A DNA stretch of 41,971 nt from positions 1-41,971 of the forward strand of contig CANLKN010000025.1 in NCBI GenBank assembly GCA_947491475.1, read 5' to 3'. The stretch is from Akkermansiaceae bacterium (GTDB lineage Bacteria; Verrucomicrobiota; Verrucomicrobiia; Verrucomicrobiales; Akkermansiaceae). Both the position numbers and the translations under genes were made by a program. Of this stretch, positions 35,365 through 41,971 are shown piece by piece. Positions within the stretch are counted from its first letter, which is position 1. Each line of letters opens with the position of its first letter. Below the pieces are notes generated by a model. It was not told where the DNA came from. It saw only the letters and a program-made list of their open reading frames with translations, and ran no database searches.

Positions 35365-35413
35365 TGGTTTTGTTAGATCGTGGATGGTTGATTGTGGATG
35401 GTGGATTGAAGAG

Positions 35414-35518
35414 GAGACGCAAGACACAAGACTTGAAGACACAAGAGCCGTTGGGGGAGCGGATGCCCCGGGCCAACGGCTCTTCTCTTGCGTCTTGGGT
35501 CTTGCAGTCTTGCGTCTC
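35414..35518. repeat. 105-bp imperfect palindrome (hairpin element)
   Basis: Two arms of about 41 and 46 bp begin and end with GAGACGCAAGAC / GTCTTGCGTCTC and meet at AGAGCCGTTGG (35444-35454) / CCAACGGCTCT (35473-35483), with an 18-bp GC-rich loop. The middle of the arms pairs with a few 1-3 base bulges and is itself built of CAAGAC units. Upstream (35380-35411) lie GTGGAT-type repeats. It looks like a MITE- or REP-like element or a long RNA hairpin placed about 50 bp upstream of the DUF1257 start. Confidence 0.85.
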
Positions 35519-35685
35519 TCGGTGGTGTCAGGTGGGGGAAGTGGCTTCAGAGGTGGTGGGATGAGTGATGGGAGTAGTTTTGGTGGGAGTGGTTGAAAAA
35601 TCAGGCTGGTGAGGGCGAAGTCGGCTTGTTGGGAGTGGATAATGACGTCTTGGGTAGGAAAGGTTCGTGTCAGTCAACGAGCACG

Positions 35686-35716
35686 AAAAAGCCCGCCGGG
35701 TGTGGACCAGGCGGGC
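35686..35716 (-). terminator. rho-independent terminator (minus strand)
   Basis: On the minus strand GCCCGCC / GGCGGGC forms a perfect 7-bp stem with a 12-nt loop and is followed by five T residues (35686-35690). It would stop transcription that leaves the nuclease cassette (36082 and upstream) before it reaches the palindrome. Confidence 0.75.
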
Positions 35717-35776
35717 GCTGTGAGATAGCCGTGGGAGATGGCTTGCGTCAGCGGTCGATCATTGCCATTTTCAGGC

Positions 35777-36031
35777 ATGCCAATGACTCTTGAAGTGCCT
35801 GATGACATCCAGGCGGCGATGCGTGTTCCTTTTCCGGAACGGCAAAGCCGACTACTGGTCGAATTTGCCTGTGCCTTGTATCAGCGTGAAATCCTCACGT
35901 TCGGCAAAGCTGCGGAGTTGTCGCGGCTGAGCCAGTTTGGCTTCGGCCAAGCGCTGACGCAGCGTGGCATCGCCAGGCACTACACGGACGCAGACATCGC
36001 CGAAGATCTGGCTTATGCGGGTCGTCAGTAA
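35777..36031 (+). CDS. UPF0175-family antitoxin
   Basis: This 84-residue protein matches UPF0175: MPMTLEVPDDIQAAMRV at the start, REILTFGKAAELSRLSQFGF in the middle (helix-turn-helix-like) and HYTDADIAEDLAYA at the end. The family is usually the antitoxin of a PIN-domain (DUF3368) toxin encoded directly downstream with a short overlap. Here the toxin start is present (36015) but the gene breaks off after a few codons. Start 35777 is chosen because the conserved N-terminus begins there. Confidence 0.85.
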   Translation: MPMTLEVPDDIQAAMRVPFPERQSRLLVEFACALYQREILTFGKAAELSRLSQFGFGQALTQRGIARHYTDADIAEDLAYAGRQ

Positions 36032-36060
36032 TGCATCGCCGGTCAGCAATAACAGGATCA
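36015..36060 (+). pseudogene. 5' remnant of a DUF3368/PIN toxin gene
   Basis: The ATG at 36015 overlaps the end of the UPF0175 gene by 17 bp, the usual arrangement. It reads MRVVSNASPVSNN, which matches the conserved start of DUF3368 PIN toxins (VVSNASPL with the first catalytic Asp/Asn region), and then loses all similarity. The break is at about 36040-36080, where the convergent nuclease gene ends (36082). Confidence 0.6.
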
Positions 36061-36081
36061 TCAGGATGACGGGAAAGCGCA

Positions 36082-36933
36082 TCAGGCCGCCCTCCTCTCC
36101 TGATAGCTCCCCGGCAGCCACGCGATGCATTCGTTTTTATACTGGCACCACGAGCAGTGCATCCCGGGCTGCGGATGGTGGCGGTTGTTGGCGATGCCTT
36201 CGACGGCGGTTTCCAATAATGACACCACCCGGCGTTTGCGGTGGGCGTCGGCCGGCGGGGATGAAACCCGGATGACCAGTGGTGTCTTGGTTTTCACCAG
36301 GAACACCAGGTCGAGTGAGGGCGGACTTTCGCCCGTCGCCACTTCCAGCAGCAGCTGATAACTGACGAGCTGGATTTCATGATCGAAGGCGGCGTTGGCC
36401 GGATCGGGTTTGGCGGCGGCGGATTTGAAATCCACCGGCGTGAAGTTGCCTTCGACCAGATCCATGGCCCCGGTGAGGGGCACGGACAGGCCGGGGATTT
36501 CTTCTTTGAGCAGGACTTCTACGGCGCGCGGTTTTTCCTTCATCGCTTCCGGGGAATCGAGGTAGGCGGCCACCACGCGCAGGCCGTCGAGGCGGCATTT
36601 CTCACGCTCGGTCTCGTCGTCGAAGTTCACCGGGCCTTCCTCGCGTTCGAGGCTGATGAAGGCCACGTCATAGGCGGCGGCGATGGTTTCCGGCGAGTCG
36701 TCCCCTCCCCTCCACCGTGCGAGGTGGAAGGCTTGCAGGGCGGCATGCACCGCCTTGCCAAGGTGGAGGGCGGGCGGTGTTTTCTTCCGGATGCAGGCGA
36801 CCCGCTCGAAGTAGAACTTCAGGCTGCATGACAGATATGCTTTCGCCGCCGACGGGCTGATGTGCTGGGGCAGGGTTTGCGCGTGGGGTTTGAGCCCGGT
36901 GGTGAAGCGCGCGTCCTCAAAGCTGGCGATCAT
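36082..36933 (-). CDS. Cas4/RecB-like PD-(D/E)xK nuclease with iron-sulfur cysteines
   Basis: This 283-residue protein has the PDDEXK_1 layout of Cas4, AddB and RecB-type nucleases. The first Cys (C36 in YLSCSLKFYF) is followed by the HxxL-type motif GKAVHAAL (H63), the catalytic GAMDLVEGN (D158) and PVDFKSA (D168, K170), the QxxxY motif (QLVSYQ, Q188), and a C-terminal cluster C260-x2-C263-x5-C269 (HCSWCQYKNEC). The four cysteines fit a 4Fe-4S cluster. It should be a 5'-3' DNA exonuclease or a recombination enzyme. Its start overlaps the stop of the upstream gene (36930-36933), so the two are translationally coupled. Confidence 0.88.
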   Translation of the reverse strand: MIASFEDARFTTGLKPHAQTLPQHISPSAAKAYLSCSLKFYFERVACIRKKTPPALHLGKAVHAALQAFHLARWRGGDDSPETIAAAYDVAFISLEREEGPVNFDDETEREKCRLDGLRVVAAYLDSPEAMKEKPRAVEVLLKEEIPGLSVPLTGAMDLVEGNFTPVDFKSAAAKPDPANAAFDHEIQLVSYQLLLEVATGESPPSLDLVFLVKTKTPLVIRVSSPPADAHRKRRVVSLLETAVEGIANNRHHPQPGMHCSWCQYKNECIAWLPGSYQERRAA

Positions 36934-37490
36934 GCGGCGTCCCTCCCTCGCTGGTTGCCGCGGGTCCCGTTGTAAGCGGAGCCGTTGCGGCGGTTGTTGT
37001 TGCCGGACGACCGACTACTACTTCCACCGTAGGTGTCGAGCAGCTCGTCGATGAGGCCCGAGGCTTCCACCTTGTTGAGTTGGCGGACGCCTTTGGCGAA
37101 TCTTTCGACGGCGAGGGCTTCGACGTCGGCTTTGTCGAGCTGGTGTTCTTCGACGAGTTTCAGGATGAGATCCTTCTGCTTGTCGCTGCATTTCCAGGCC
37201 GGGCCGCGTTGCCAATTGGCAACTTTGGTGACGTTGTCGGGAGCGCCATCGGCACCATGCGGCTGGACGGATTCGGATGCGTCCATGCCGTAGTCGCCCG
37301 GGGGGACGAAGCCGGTTTGGAGCATCTGTCCGTCCACGGTGGATTGAAGACGTTGATAGAGGCGCTCGGATTCGGCGGCGACATCGTCGGTGGTCACCAG
37401 CTCCGTTTCTACGGAAACGGAAAACTGGTGGGACGAGTAGCCGGGCAGGCCGAGGCGTTTGGAATAATTGACGATGAGTTTGATGGCCAT
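36930..37490 (-). CDS. conserved hypothetical partner of the nuclease
   Basis: This 186-residue protein has an N-terminal domain (about 1-60, MAIKLIVNYSKRLGLPGYSS) of an unknown family, a variable middle, a helical domain at about 100-150 (DKQKDLILKLVEEHQLDKAD then LNKVEASGLIDELL), and a Ser/Asn/Arg-Gly-rich disordered tail (NNNRRNGSAYNG, RGNQRGRD). The helical part resembles the C-terminal modules of phage and bacterial recombination proteins, and the RG-rich tail suggests single-stranded nucleic-acid binding; both are inference. Its 3' end overlaps the nuclease start (ATGA), so the products are probably made together and may act together on DNA. Confidence 0.7.
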   Translation of the reverse strand: MAIKLIVNYSKRLGLPGYSSHQFSVSVETELVTTDDVAAESERLYQRLQSTVDGQMLQTGFVPPGDYGMDASESVQPHGADGAPDNVTKVANWQRGPAWKCSDKQKDLILKLVEEHQLDKADVEALAVERFAKGVRQLNKVEASGLIDELLDTYGGSSSRSSGNNNRRNGSAYNGTRGNQRGRDAA

Positions 37491-37504
37491 GATGGTAATT
37501 GGTT

Positions 37505-37548
37505 GGGGGCTGGTTGTTGGGGGTTGGGGTGGGTTGATGGATTGGGGG
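37505..37548 (+). other. G-run cluster, possible G-quadruplex
   Basis: The plus strand has five runs of three to five G (37505-37509, 37519-37523, 37526-37529, 37531-37533, 37544-37548) separated by short T-rich loops. It lies between the two small genes of the nuclease cassette, and the C-rich strand would be the transcribed leader of the downstream gene. A G-quadruplex could form in the DNA; this is inference from sequence only. Confidence 0.4.
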
Positions 37549-37557
37549 TTGATGGTT

Positions 37558-38034
37558 TCAGTGGAACGCCGGCCGGAAACCCGGCCAGGAAATCCACTTG
37601 GGCGGCTTGGTTTCGATGGTGAACTCGATGCGGCGGAAGGCGGTGAGCGGGACCGGTCCGGCCACCGCCCTCCAGTCCGCCGGGTCGGCTCCCATTTCGA
37701 TGCCCGCCGCGAGCAAGCGTTGGTGGACGTCCTCCGGGATGCACAGGGCGTCCCGGAATTCGGACGGGCCGAGCAGGCACACGCGGGCGTGATCGATCTC
37801 GATCCTCACCAGGCAGCCGCACAGTCCGATGAGTTCGGCGAGGCTGGCCTGGCGGCGGACACCGTTTTCCACGACGCCCTTGGTGGCACTCGGTTCCCAG
37901 ACGGGTGCCGAGGACAACCAAACGGCCGGGATTTCCGGCGGGGTGACATGCGCGGTAGCCGGAAGGATCGCCCGGCTGGCGATGATCCGCAGGAAGCGGT
38001 CACCGGTGGTGTAGTGATAGATCGGAGGAGGCAT
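37558..38034 (-). CDS. hypothetical protein of the nuclease cassette
   Basis: This 158-residue protein begins MPPPIYHYTTGDRFLRIIAS and continues with a VWLSSAPVWEPSA segment. The opening (YHYT, then a hydrophobic helix, then an AVW-S-x-P segment) recalls the small ADP-ribosyltransferase-like or DUF-type proteins that start with HYT/Y motifs, but I cannot name the family and no catalytic residues can be assigned. Start 38034 is chosen because the frame upstream is proline-rich and overlaps a terminator. It is transcribed toward the KQKD-type gene and the nuclease and is probably part of their transcript. Confidence 0.65.
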   Translation of the reverse strand: MPPPIYHYTTGDRFLRIIASRAILPATAHVTPPEIPAVWLSSAPVWEPSATKGVVENGVRRQASLAELIGLCGCLVRIEIDHARVCLLGPSEFRDALCIPEDVHQRLLAAGIEMGADPADWRAVAGPVPLTAFRRIEFTIETKPPKWISWPGFRPAFH

Positions 38035-38055
38035 CGGGTGCGTTGGTTGGAAATG

Positions 38056-38083
38056 AAAAGGCCCGGCGTGATTGCCGGGCCTT
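38056..38083 (-). terminator. rho-independent terminator upstream of the cassette
   Basis: On the minus strand a 10-bp perfect stem AAGGCCCGGC / GCCGGGCCTT (6-nt loop) is followed by TTCATTT. It lies just upstream of the start at 38034, so it would end a transcript coming from the right and isolate the nuclease cassette. A bidirectional use is unlikely because the other side lacks a T-tract. Confidence 0.65.
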
Positions 38084-38112
38084 CGGGGTTGGGGTGGATG
38101 GTGCAAGTCCGC

Positions 38113-38244
38113 TCAGGCGGCGTCGGGATCGCGGCTGGTGCGGTAGGGAACGACATCCTCGCCCACGCTGGGAACGGCGACGAGAATGGGAACATCCGCC
38201 AGTGCGTCACGAAGCAGTTCGTCGGCAAGGCGGGTCATCGTCAT
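38113..38244 (-). CDS. small ORF or C-terminal gene fragment
   Basis: A 43-codon frame reads MTMTRLADELLRDALADV then PILVAVPSVGEDVVPYRTSR and stops just before the terminator at 38056-38083. It has normal protein character and the correct position for the 3' end of a gene upstream of that terminator, but no family is recognised. It overlaps the start of the AAA fragment on the other strand, so it may be the truncated 3' end of a lost gene. Confidence 0.35.
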   Translation of the reverse strand: MTMTRLADELLRDALADVPILVAVPSVGEDVVPYRTSRDPDAA

Positions 38245-38254
38245 CAAGGCGGGC

Positions 38255-38785
38255 AAGGTGGCGGACGTGCTTTTGCGAAAAGCCGAGCGCCTGCGGACGA
38301 ATCCCGACCAACCGCTCAAGCTGCTGATTTCCGGCGCTCCCGGCATCGGCAAGACGAGTTTGGTGAACATGATCGCCCGCACGCTCGCCAGCCACCCCGT
38401 CGCCATCGAGGACGTGAACGGCAAGGAAGTGGGACTTGAAATCGCCCGTGAATGGACGCGCTCACTCGCCTACAGATCGCTCTTCGGATCGTGGTCGGTA
38501 AAAGTCGTCAATGAACTCGACCGAATCGAGGAGCAAACCGGTTGGCGTCCGCAGGATGCGTGCTTCGCGCCCAAAGGTTGGTGGAATCCACCGGCAATCA
38601 AAGAGCATCTGCTCAAAAAGGACGTGTTCCCGATCCACGGCGAAGATGCCCGCCACCTCGCGATTGAGAGCAACCCACGGACCCGTGAGATGTATGCCCG
38701 GTTCGCCATCCCGTGCTACTGGGTGACGGAAGAAGGCACCTGCCTGACCGAAGGAATGCGCATCGTTAAACGGTTGCCGCCATAG
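38255..38785 (+). pseudogene. AAA+ ATPase N-terminal fragment fused to unrelated C-terminal sequence
   Basis: The plus strand reads an AAA-type core without a proper start: VADVLLRKAERLRTNPDQP, then the Walker A loop LISGAPGIGKTSLVN, AREWTRSLAYRSLFGSW and the Walker B strand VKVVNELD. From RIEEQTGW (about 38525) the sequence changes to a segment with RPQDACFAPKGWW, HGEDARHLAIESNPRTREMY and VTEEGTCLTEG, which does not belong to an AAA fold (sensor 1 and the arginine finger are absent). The upstream codons to 38186 are antisense to another frame. It looks like two truncated genes joined in frame. Confidence 0.7.
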
Positions 38786-38974
38786 GCACCTGCAGGTGAT
38801 GGTGTTATTCATCCTCTGATCTGCCGCCGCTGTCACGCCCTACATTTCATGATTCCCGTGCTGCGTCGTTCAGGTTCGTCACCAACACGGTCAGGAGGAG
38901 GGCGATCGATAAGACGGAATTAACCATAGTCAGAGGTCATAAGATTTTTTTCATGGGTGTTATCAAATGCCGTT

Positions 38975-41971
38975 TCAAGCAACGAGAGATACGGCCAGCG
39001 TTCCCCCAGTGGGAATAGTCACACCGTTTTCCCATGAAACCGTGGCGCGGTTTCCTTCCACTGCAACAGTCGCCGGGATGGCAAGGCGGTCCAGCGATAC
39101 TGAGACTTGGGGTTTTCCTGTCAGGACTTCCGGGAGCTCAAGGGAAAGCGATTTAAGCAGAAGCCTGCCCCACTTTATCTCCAGCGCGGCATCAAGCTTG
39201 GCTCCCGCGGTTTTCTGGGAGAATAATCCCCAGCCTTCGGCAGCAGTGAAGGCAGCTTTAAAATTCTCCGGCGTGAGGCGCGGCGCGAAGCCGATATGTT
39301 GATTCGGGCCGTCGTATTCGAATCCGCAGGCTGCGGTGAAAACGCCGTAGCTGGCCATCGCGCGGCCGTAATGGTCGCCGCATTCGACTTCATTCCACGG
39401 ATTGCGGCGTGAGGCGTCATAGCGGTCGTGGATCATGCGTGCGACGGCCAGCCCCTTTTCGATCAGATCGCCGCCTTCCCAAATCATGTGCGAGGCGACC
39501 TGGTATTCGAAGCCGCTCATGCACTCGTTGAAATAGAACGCGTGGAAGCCGTCGCCGACCGGTTGCGGGTGCTCCGGGTCCGGGAAGGTGCACATGACGA
39601 GTCCGCCCTCACCGGGCATGGCAAACCAGCGTCCGCCGGGGATCGGCGAGCCTTTGCGGAACGGACCTACGTCGGGAGTGAAATTGTAGAGCCACAGTGA
39701 TTCGAGCGCCCTGCGGGTTTGGTCTTGAGGCAATACGCGCGGCTGCCCGACCTGATAGGCCCAGCTCTGGCCAAACACCTGATCGATCTGGCAGCCGAAT
39801 CCGGAGCCGAGTTTTTCGAGATGTTCCGGCGGCACCCGCTGGATGTAGTATTGCCCCTTGTGAAAGAGGTTCTCCGAAATCCGCTTCGCACCCATTTCGG
39901 CGATGGCGTTCCACTGCCTGGCGTTGGCGTCATCGCCCATTTCCAATGCCATTTTTCCGCCGGCTTGCAGGGCGGCCACATAGAGCGAACTGATCCACGG
40001 AATATGTCCGAACCAGTCGGCATCGAGCGTGTTCGGCTGTGCTCCCTCGATCACGCCGTCGTGATTGCCGTCCTGTGCGAGGAGCCAGCCCATGGCCTTT
40101 TTGATTTTCGGGTAATTCCGTTCGAGAAACGACTTGTCCGGTGACATCTGATGCTCGCGCAAGGTGCGCAGGATGGTGCCCGCATGACCATCGGTGGCTG
40201 GCGCGGGACCTGCCGTCTCGGCGCGCATGGTGATCATGCCGCTGTCCTCCTGGAACCCGATGCCGAAATCCACCCTTTCGCGCAGATCGCGTTCGATCTC
40301 CGGGAACAGGCGGCCAATCGCCTGGGCGTAGTGCCAGACATGGGTGCAGGTGCCGTGGCAGCAGTAAATGCCTTCCCAGAACCAATACCGGCCGTTGTCG
40401 AAACGGTGACAGGTCACACTGGCGAGCGTGGAAATGTTGAGCAAAGTGCGATCCAACAACCAGAACGGCAACGTCGAGTCATACCATGTCGCACGCCAGA
40501 GATGGGTGTCTCCCGAGAGACGTGGAAAATTCGTCGCAACATACTCCACCACCGCCGATGCATCAGCGAAACGTTTCGCATAGTAACGTTTGAGTTTCGC
40601 GATGTCCTGAATGCGCGTCCAGCCATCCTGCATGGTGATCGCGTAATCCACTTTCGGGAAATGCCAGGCGATGACGAAGGAGACCTTGCGCTCCGCCCCG
40701 GGGGCGAGTTGGAAACGCGTGCCAACTCCGCCGGTCAGGCGTTTGGAAAGCGACACTTCCACCGGTTCCGCCTTGTCTTTGAGCGACTGGAACAAGGAGG
40801 CTGCCCCGGCATCACCGGAGAGCTGCGCCGCCGCGAGGGCGTTCGTTTCGCCCAGGATCGCAAGCGCCATCGTCCCGAAGTCCGCAGCCTGTCCGACGGG
40901 CAAGCGCACGCCGGGGTCGTCGGTGAACACGATGCGGTCCACGCCGATGTTCCCCCATGAGCCGGTGTGCTGGTCGAGGATTTCCAGCCGTGCCTCGCGT
41001 CCCTCGAACTCCTGCACATCCCACAAATCCTCGCGCAGCACATTGCTGTTATGGCCGGTGGCAAGGCGCACGGGGCGGCCATCCACCACCATGCGCAATG
41101 CCAGTTGATCGGGAAAGCCGCCGCCGGCGATGAGAAACCGGATGTAGCGGTGCTCCACCCGGAAGGGCTTGCTGATCAGCTTGCCGGTCGCGGCATCCCG
41201 CGCTTCAGGTCCATCTCCGGGAGCGGAGGCATGACTCTGGACCATGCCCTTGCCATGGATGTTCATCGCCGCGGGACCCTGATAGGCCGGAATCGTGTCG
41301 ATGCGCGCCGGAGCATTGCCAAAGGCCGCGCCCTCGCGGGTCCATTCACCATAATTTTCATCCTCGAAATCCGCAAAGATGAGATCCGCGCGGCGGGGTT
41401 CGGCAGAAGCGCTGTCATCATCCCGTGCCGAAGATGATACGAACAGCATCCCATCCCGGCGGAGAACCTCATTCTTGCGCAGGCCGAACGCGCCCTTCGA
41501 AAAGCGGCCCACCGCGTTTTCCAGCCAGCCGCCGAGTTCCACTTCCACAGCCGTTCCGGACGGATTGCGCACGGTGAATTCCATGATCGTGGCAGGAAGC
41601 CCGGAGTCCTCGGCATTGAGTGGGACAAAAGGCGAATAGGCTTCCAACACCACCTCGACCGGAAAATCCTTGGCACGGTAGGTCACCGTGCCGATCGGAT
41701 ATTGTCCCGTGAAGGTCACGTCCGGGAATCCCACCCGGTCGAGCGCGCGGATCTGGCCGTTGGCCTTGATGGCGAAGCCTTGTTCGATCGGTGAAATCGC
41801 GGGCAGTGGTTGCTCGTAATGAGCGGCGGAAATCTGCGATGGCGGCGGCGCGTTGAACACGTCCCAGTGCCAGAGCCGCCCGTCGCCGCCGAGATAAAGC
41901 TGGCCCGTGCAGAATCCACCCACCGGCATGCCGATGAAATCCAGATCCTTGCCGGAATACACGGTGGCTTT
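38975..41971 (-). CDS. GH116-type glycosidase with an inserted module (5' end outside the window)
   Basis: About 1000 codons are present; the frame runs off the right edge, so the true start is beyond 41971 (the GTG at 41962 is unlikely to be the start). The protein resembles GH116 (GBA2-type beta-glucosidase/glucosylceramidase): GMPVGGF and GQLYLGGDGRLWHWDVFN at the N-terminus, the (alpha/alpha)6 barrel with RYWFWEGIYCC (Glu530, probable nucleophile), NTLDADWFGHIPWISSLY (Asp647, probable acid/base) and NPWNEVECGDHYGRAMASY. Residues about 193-348 form a separate beta-rich module (IFADFEDENYGEW, RFLIAGGG, GNIGVDRIVFTD) inserted into the N-terminal domain. It probably acts on beta-glucosides outside the cytoplasm; the signal peptide would be in the missing part. 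Confidence 0.82.
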   Translation of the reverse strand, partial: KATVYSGKDLDFIGMPVGGFCTGQLYLGGDGRLWHWDVFNAPPPSQISAAHYEQPLPAISPIEQGFAIKANGQIRALDRVGFPDVTFTGQYPIGTVTYRAKDFPVEVVLEAYSPFVPLNAEDSGLPATIMEFTVRNPSGTAVEVELGGWLENAVGRFSKGAFGLRKNEVLRRDGMLFVSSSARDDDSASAEPRRADLIFADFEDENYGEWTREGAAFGNAPARIDTIPAYQGPAAMNIHGKGMVQSHASAPGDGPEARDAATGKLISKPFRVEHRYIRFLIAGGGFPDQLALRMVVDGRPVRLATGHNSNVLREDLWDVQEFEGREARLEILDQHTGSWGNIGVDRIVFTDDPGVRLPVGQAADFGTMALAILGETNALAAAQLSGDAGAASLFQSLKDKAEPVEVSLSKRLTGGVGTRFQLAPGAERKVSFVIAWHFPKVDYAITMQDGWTRIQDIAKLKRYYAKRFADASAVVEYVATNFPRLSGDTHLWRATWYDSTLPFWLLDRTLLNISTLASVTCHRFDNGRYWFWEGIYCCHGTCTHVWHYAQAIGRLFPEIERDLRERVDFGIGFQEDSGMITMRAETAGPAPATDGHAGTILRTLREHQMSPDKSFLERNYPKIKKAMGWLLAQDGNHDGVIEGAQPNTLDADWFGHIPWISSLYVAALQAGGKMALEMGDDANARQWNAIAEMGAKRISENLFHKGQYYIQRVPPEHLEKLGSGFGCQIDQVFGQSWAYQVGQPRVLPQDQTRRALESLWLYNFTPDVGPFRKGSPIPGGRWFAMPGEGGLVMCTFPDPEHPQPVGDGFHAFYFNECMSGFEYQVASHMIWEGGDLIEKGLAVARMIHDRYDASRRNPWNEVECGDHYGRAMASYGVFTAACGFEYDGPNQHIGFAPRLTPENFKAAFTAAEGWGLFSQKTAGAKLDAALEIKWGRLLLKSLSLELPEVLTGKPQVSVSLDRLAIPATVAVEGNRATVSWENGVTIPTGGTLAVSLVA

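Noticed and set aside
38786-38974. A right-hand attachment site duplicating the 3' end of tRNA-Leu
   Set aside because: No copy of the tRNA 3' sequence was found by eye between the last fragment and the GH116 gene.

Overview
The window looks like chromosomal DNA of a high-GC Gram-negative bacterium, most likely a member of the Verrucomicrobiota (Verrucomicrobiales). This is an inference from the combination of genes: a short-form glucan phosphorylase, a Bacteroidota/Verrucomicrobiota-type topoisomerase IV subunit B, a SMUG1-type uracil-DNA glycosylase, secreted choice-of-anchor proteins ending in FFRLR-like tails, a GH116 glycosidase, and few clear Shine-Dalgarno sites. No rRNA or marker gene in the window settles the taxon.

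Bases 1-25,500 are an ordinary, densely packed core region. From the left they hold a 7-bp tandem repeat; an MGDG-synthase-like glycosyltransferase diverging from a membrane protein and a membrane-anchored sulfatase-fold enzyme; a decayed cus-type metal-efflux locus (truncated outer-membrane channel joined to the end of an RND pump); a YugP-like zinc peptidase; and an envelope run of GT2 glycosyltransferase, L,D-transpeptidase lipoprotein, M23 peptidase, haem O synthase (ctaB) and SMUG1 glycosylase. Then come a SirB1-like protein, tRNA-Val(GAC), a BlaI-type repressor carrying a histone-H1-like Lys/Ala/Pro tail, a thioredoxin-fold protein, a LysM lipoprotein, tatD-trpF, class I fumarase, an OprP-like porin, parE, and a GT35 glucan phosphorylase homologue whose PLP-binding lysine position is threonine.

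From tRNA-Leu(CAG) at 25,843 to about 38,900 the character changes. There are many partial genes with abrupt junctions: an EcsC-like C-terminal part, a DEDDh exonuclease cut after 31 codons, an internal piece of thymidine phosphorylase, a DUF1257-WGR-propeller mosaic, a UPF0175 antitoxin followed by only the first codons of its toxin, and an AAA ATPase fragment joined to unrelated sequence. Between them lie intact-looking genes: an L,D-transpeptidase, an EF-hand lipoprotein, a beta-helix protein, a 1258-residue secreted repeat protein, and a minus-strand cassette with a Cas4/RecB-like iron-sulfur nuclease, its overlapping partner and a third small protein. No integrase or transposase was found. 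A tRNA-anchored, repeatedly remodelled island is the best reading, but misassembly of a draft genome could produce some of the junctions.

The right end (38,975-41,971) is a GH116-type glycosidase with a module inserted in its N-terminal domain; its 5' end lies outside the window.

The most interesting items are the GT35 homologue without the PLP lysine, the BlaI-H1 fusion, the nuclease cassette with nearby DUF1257/WGR/AAA fragments, and a 105-bp imperfect palindrome at 35,414-35,518.
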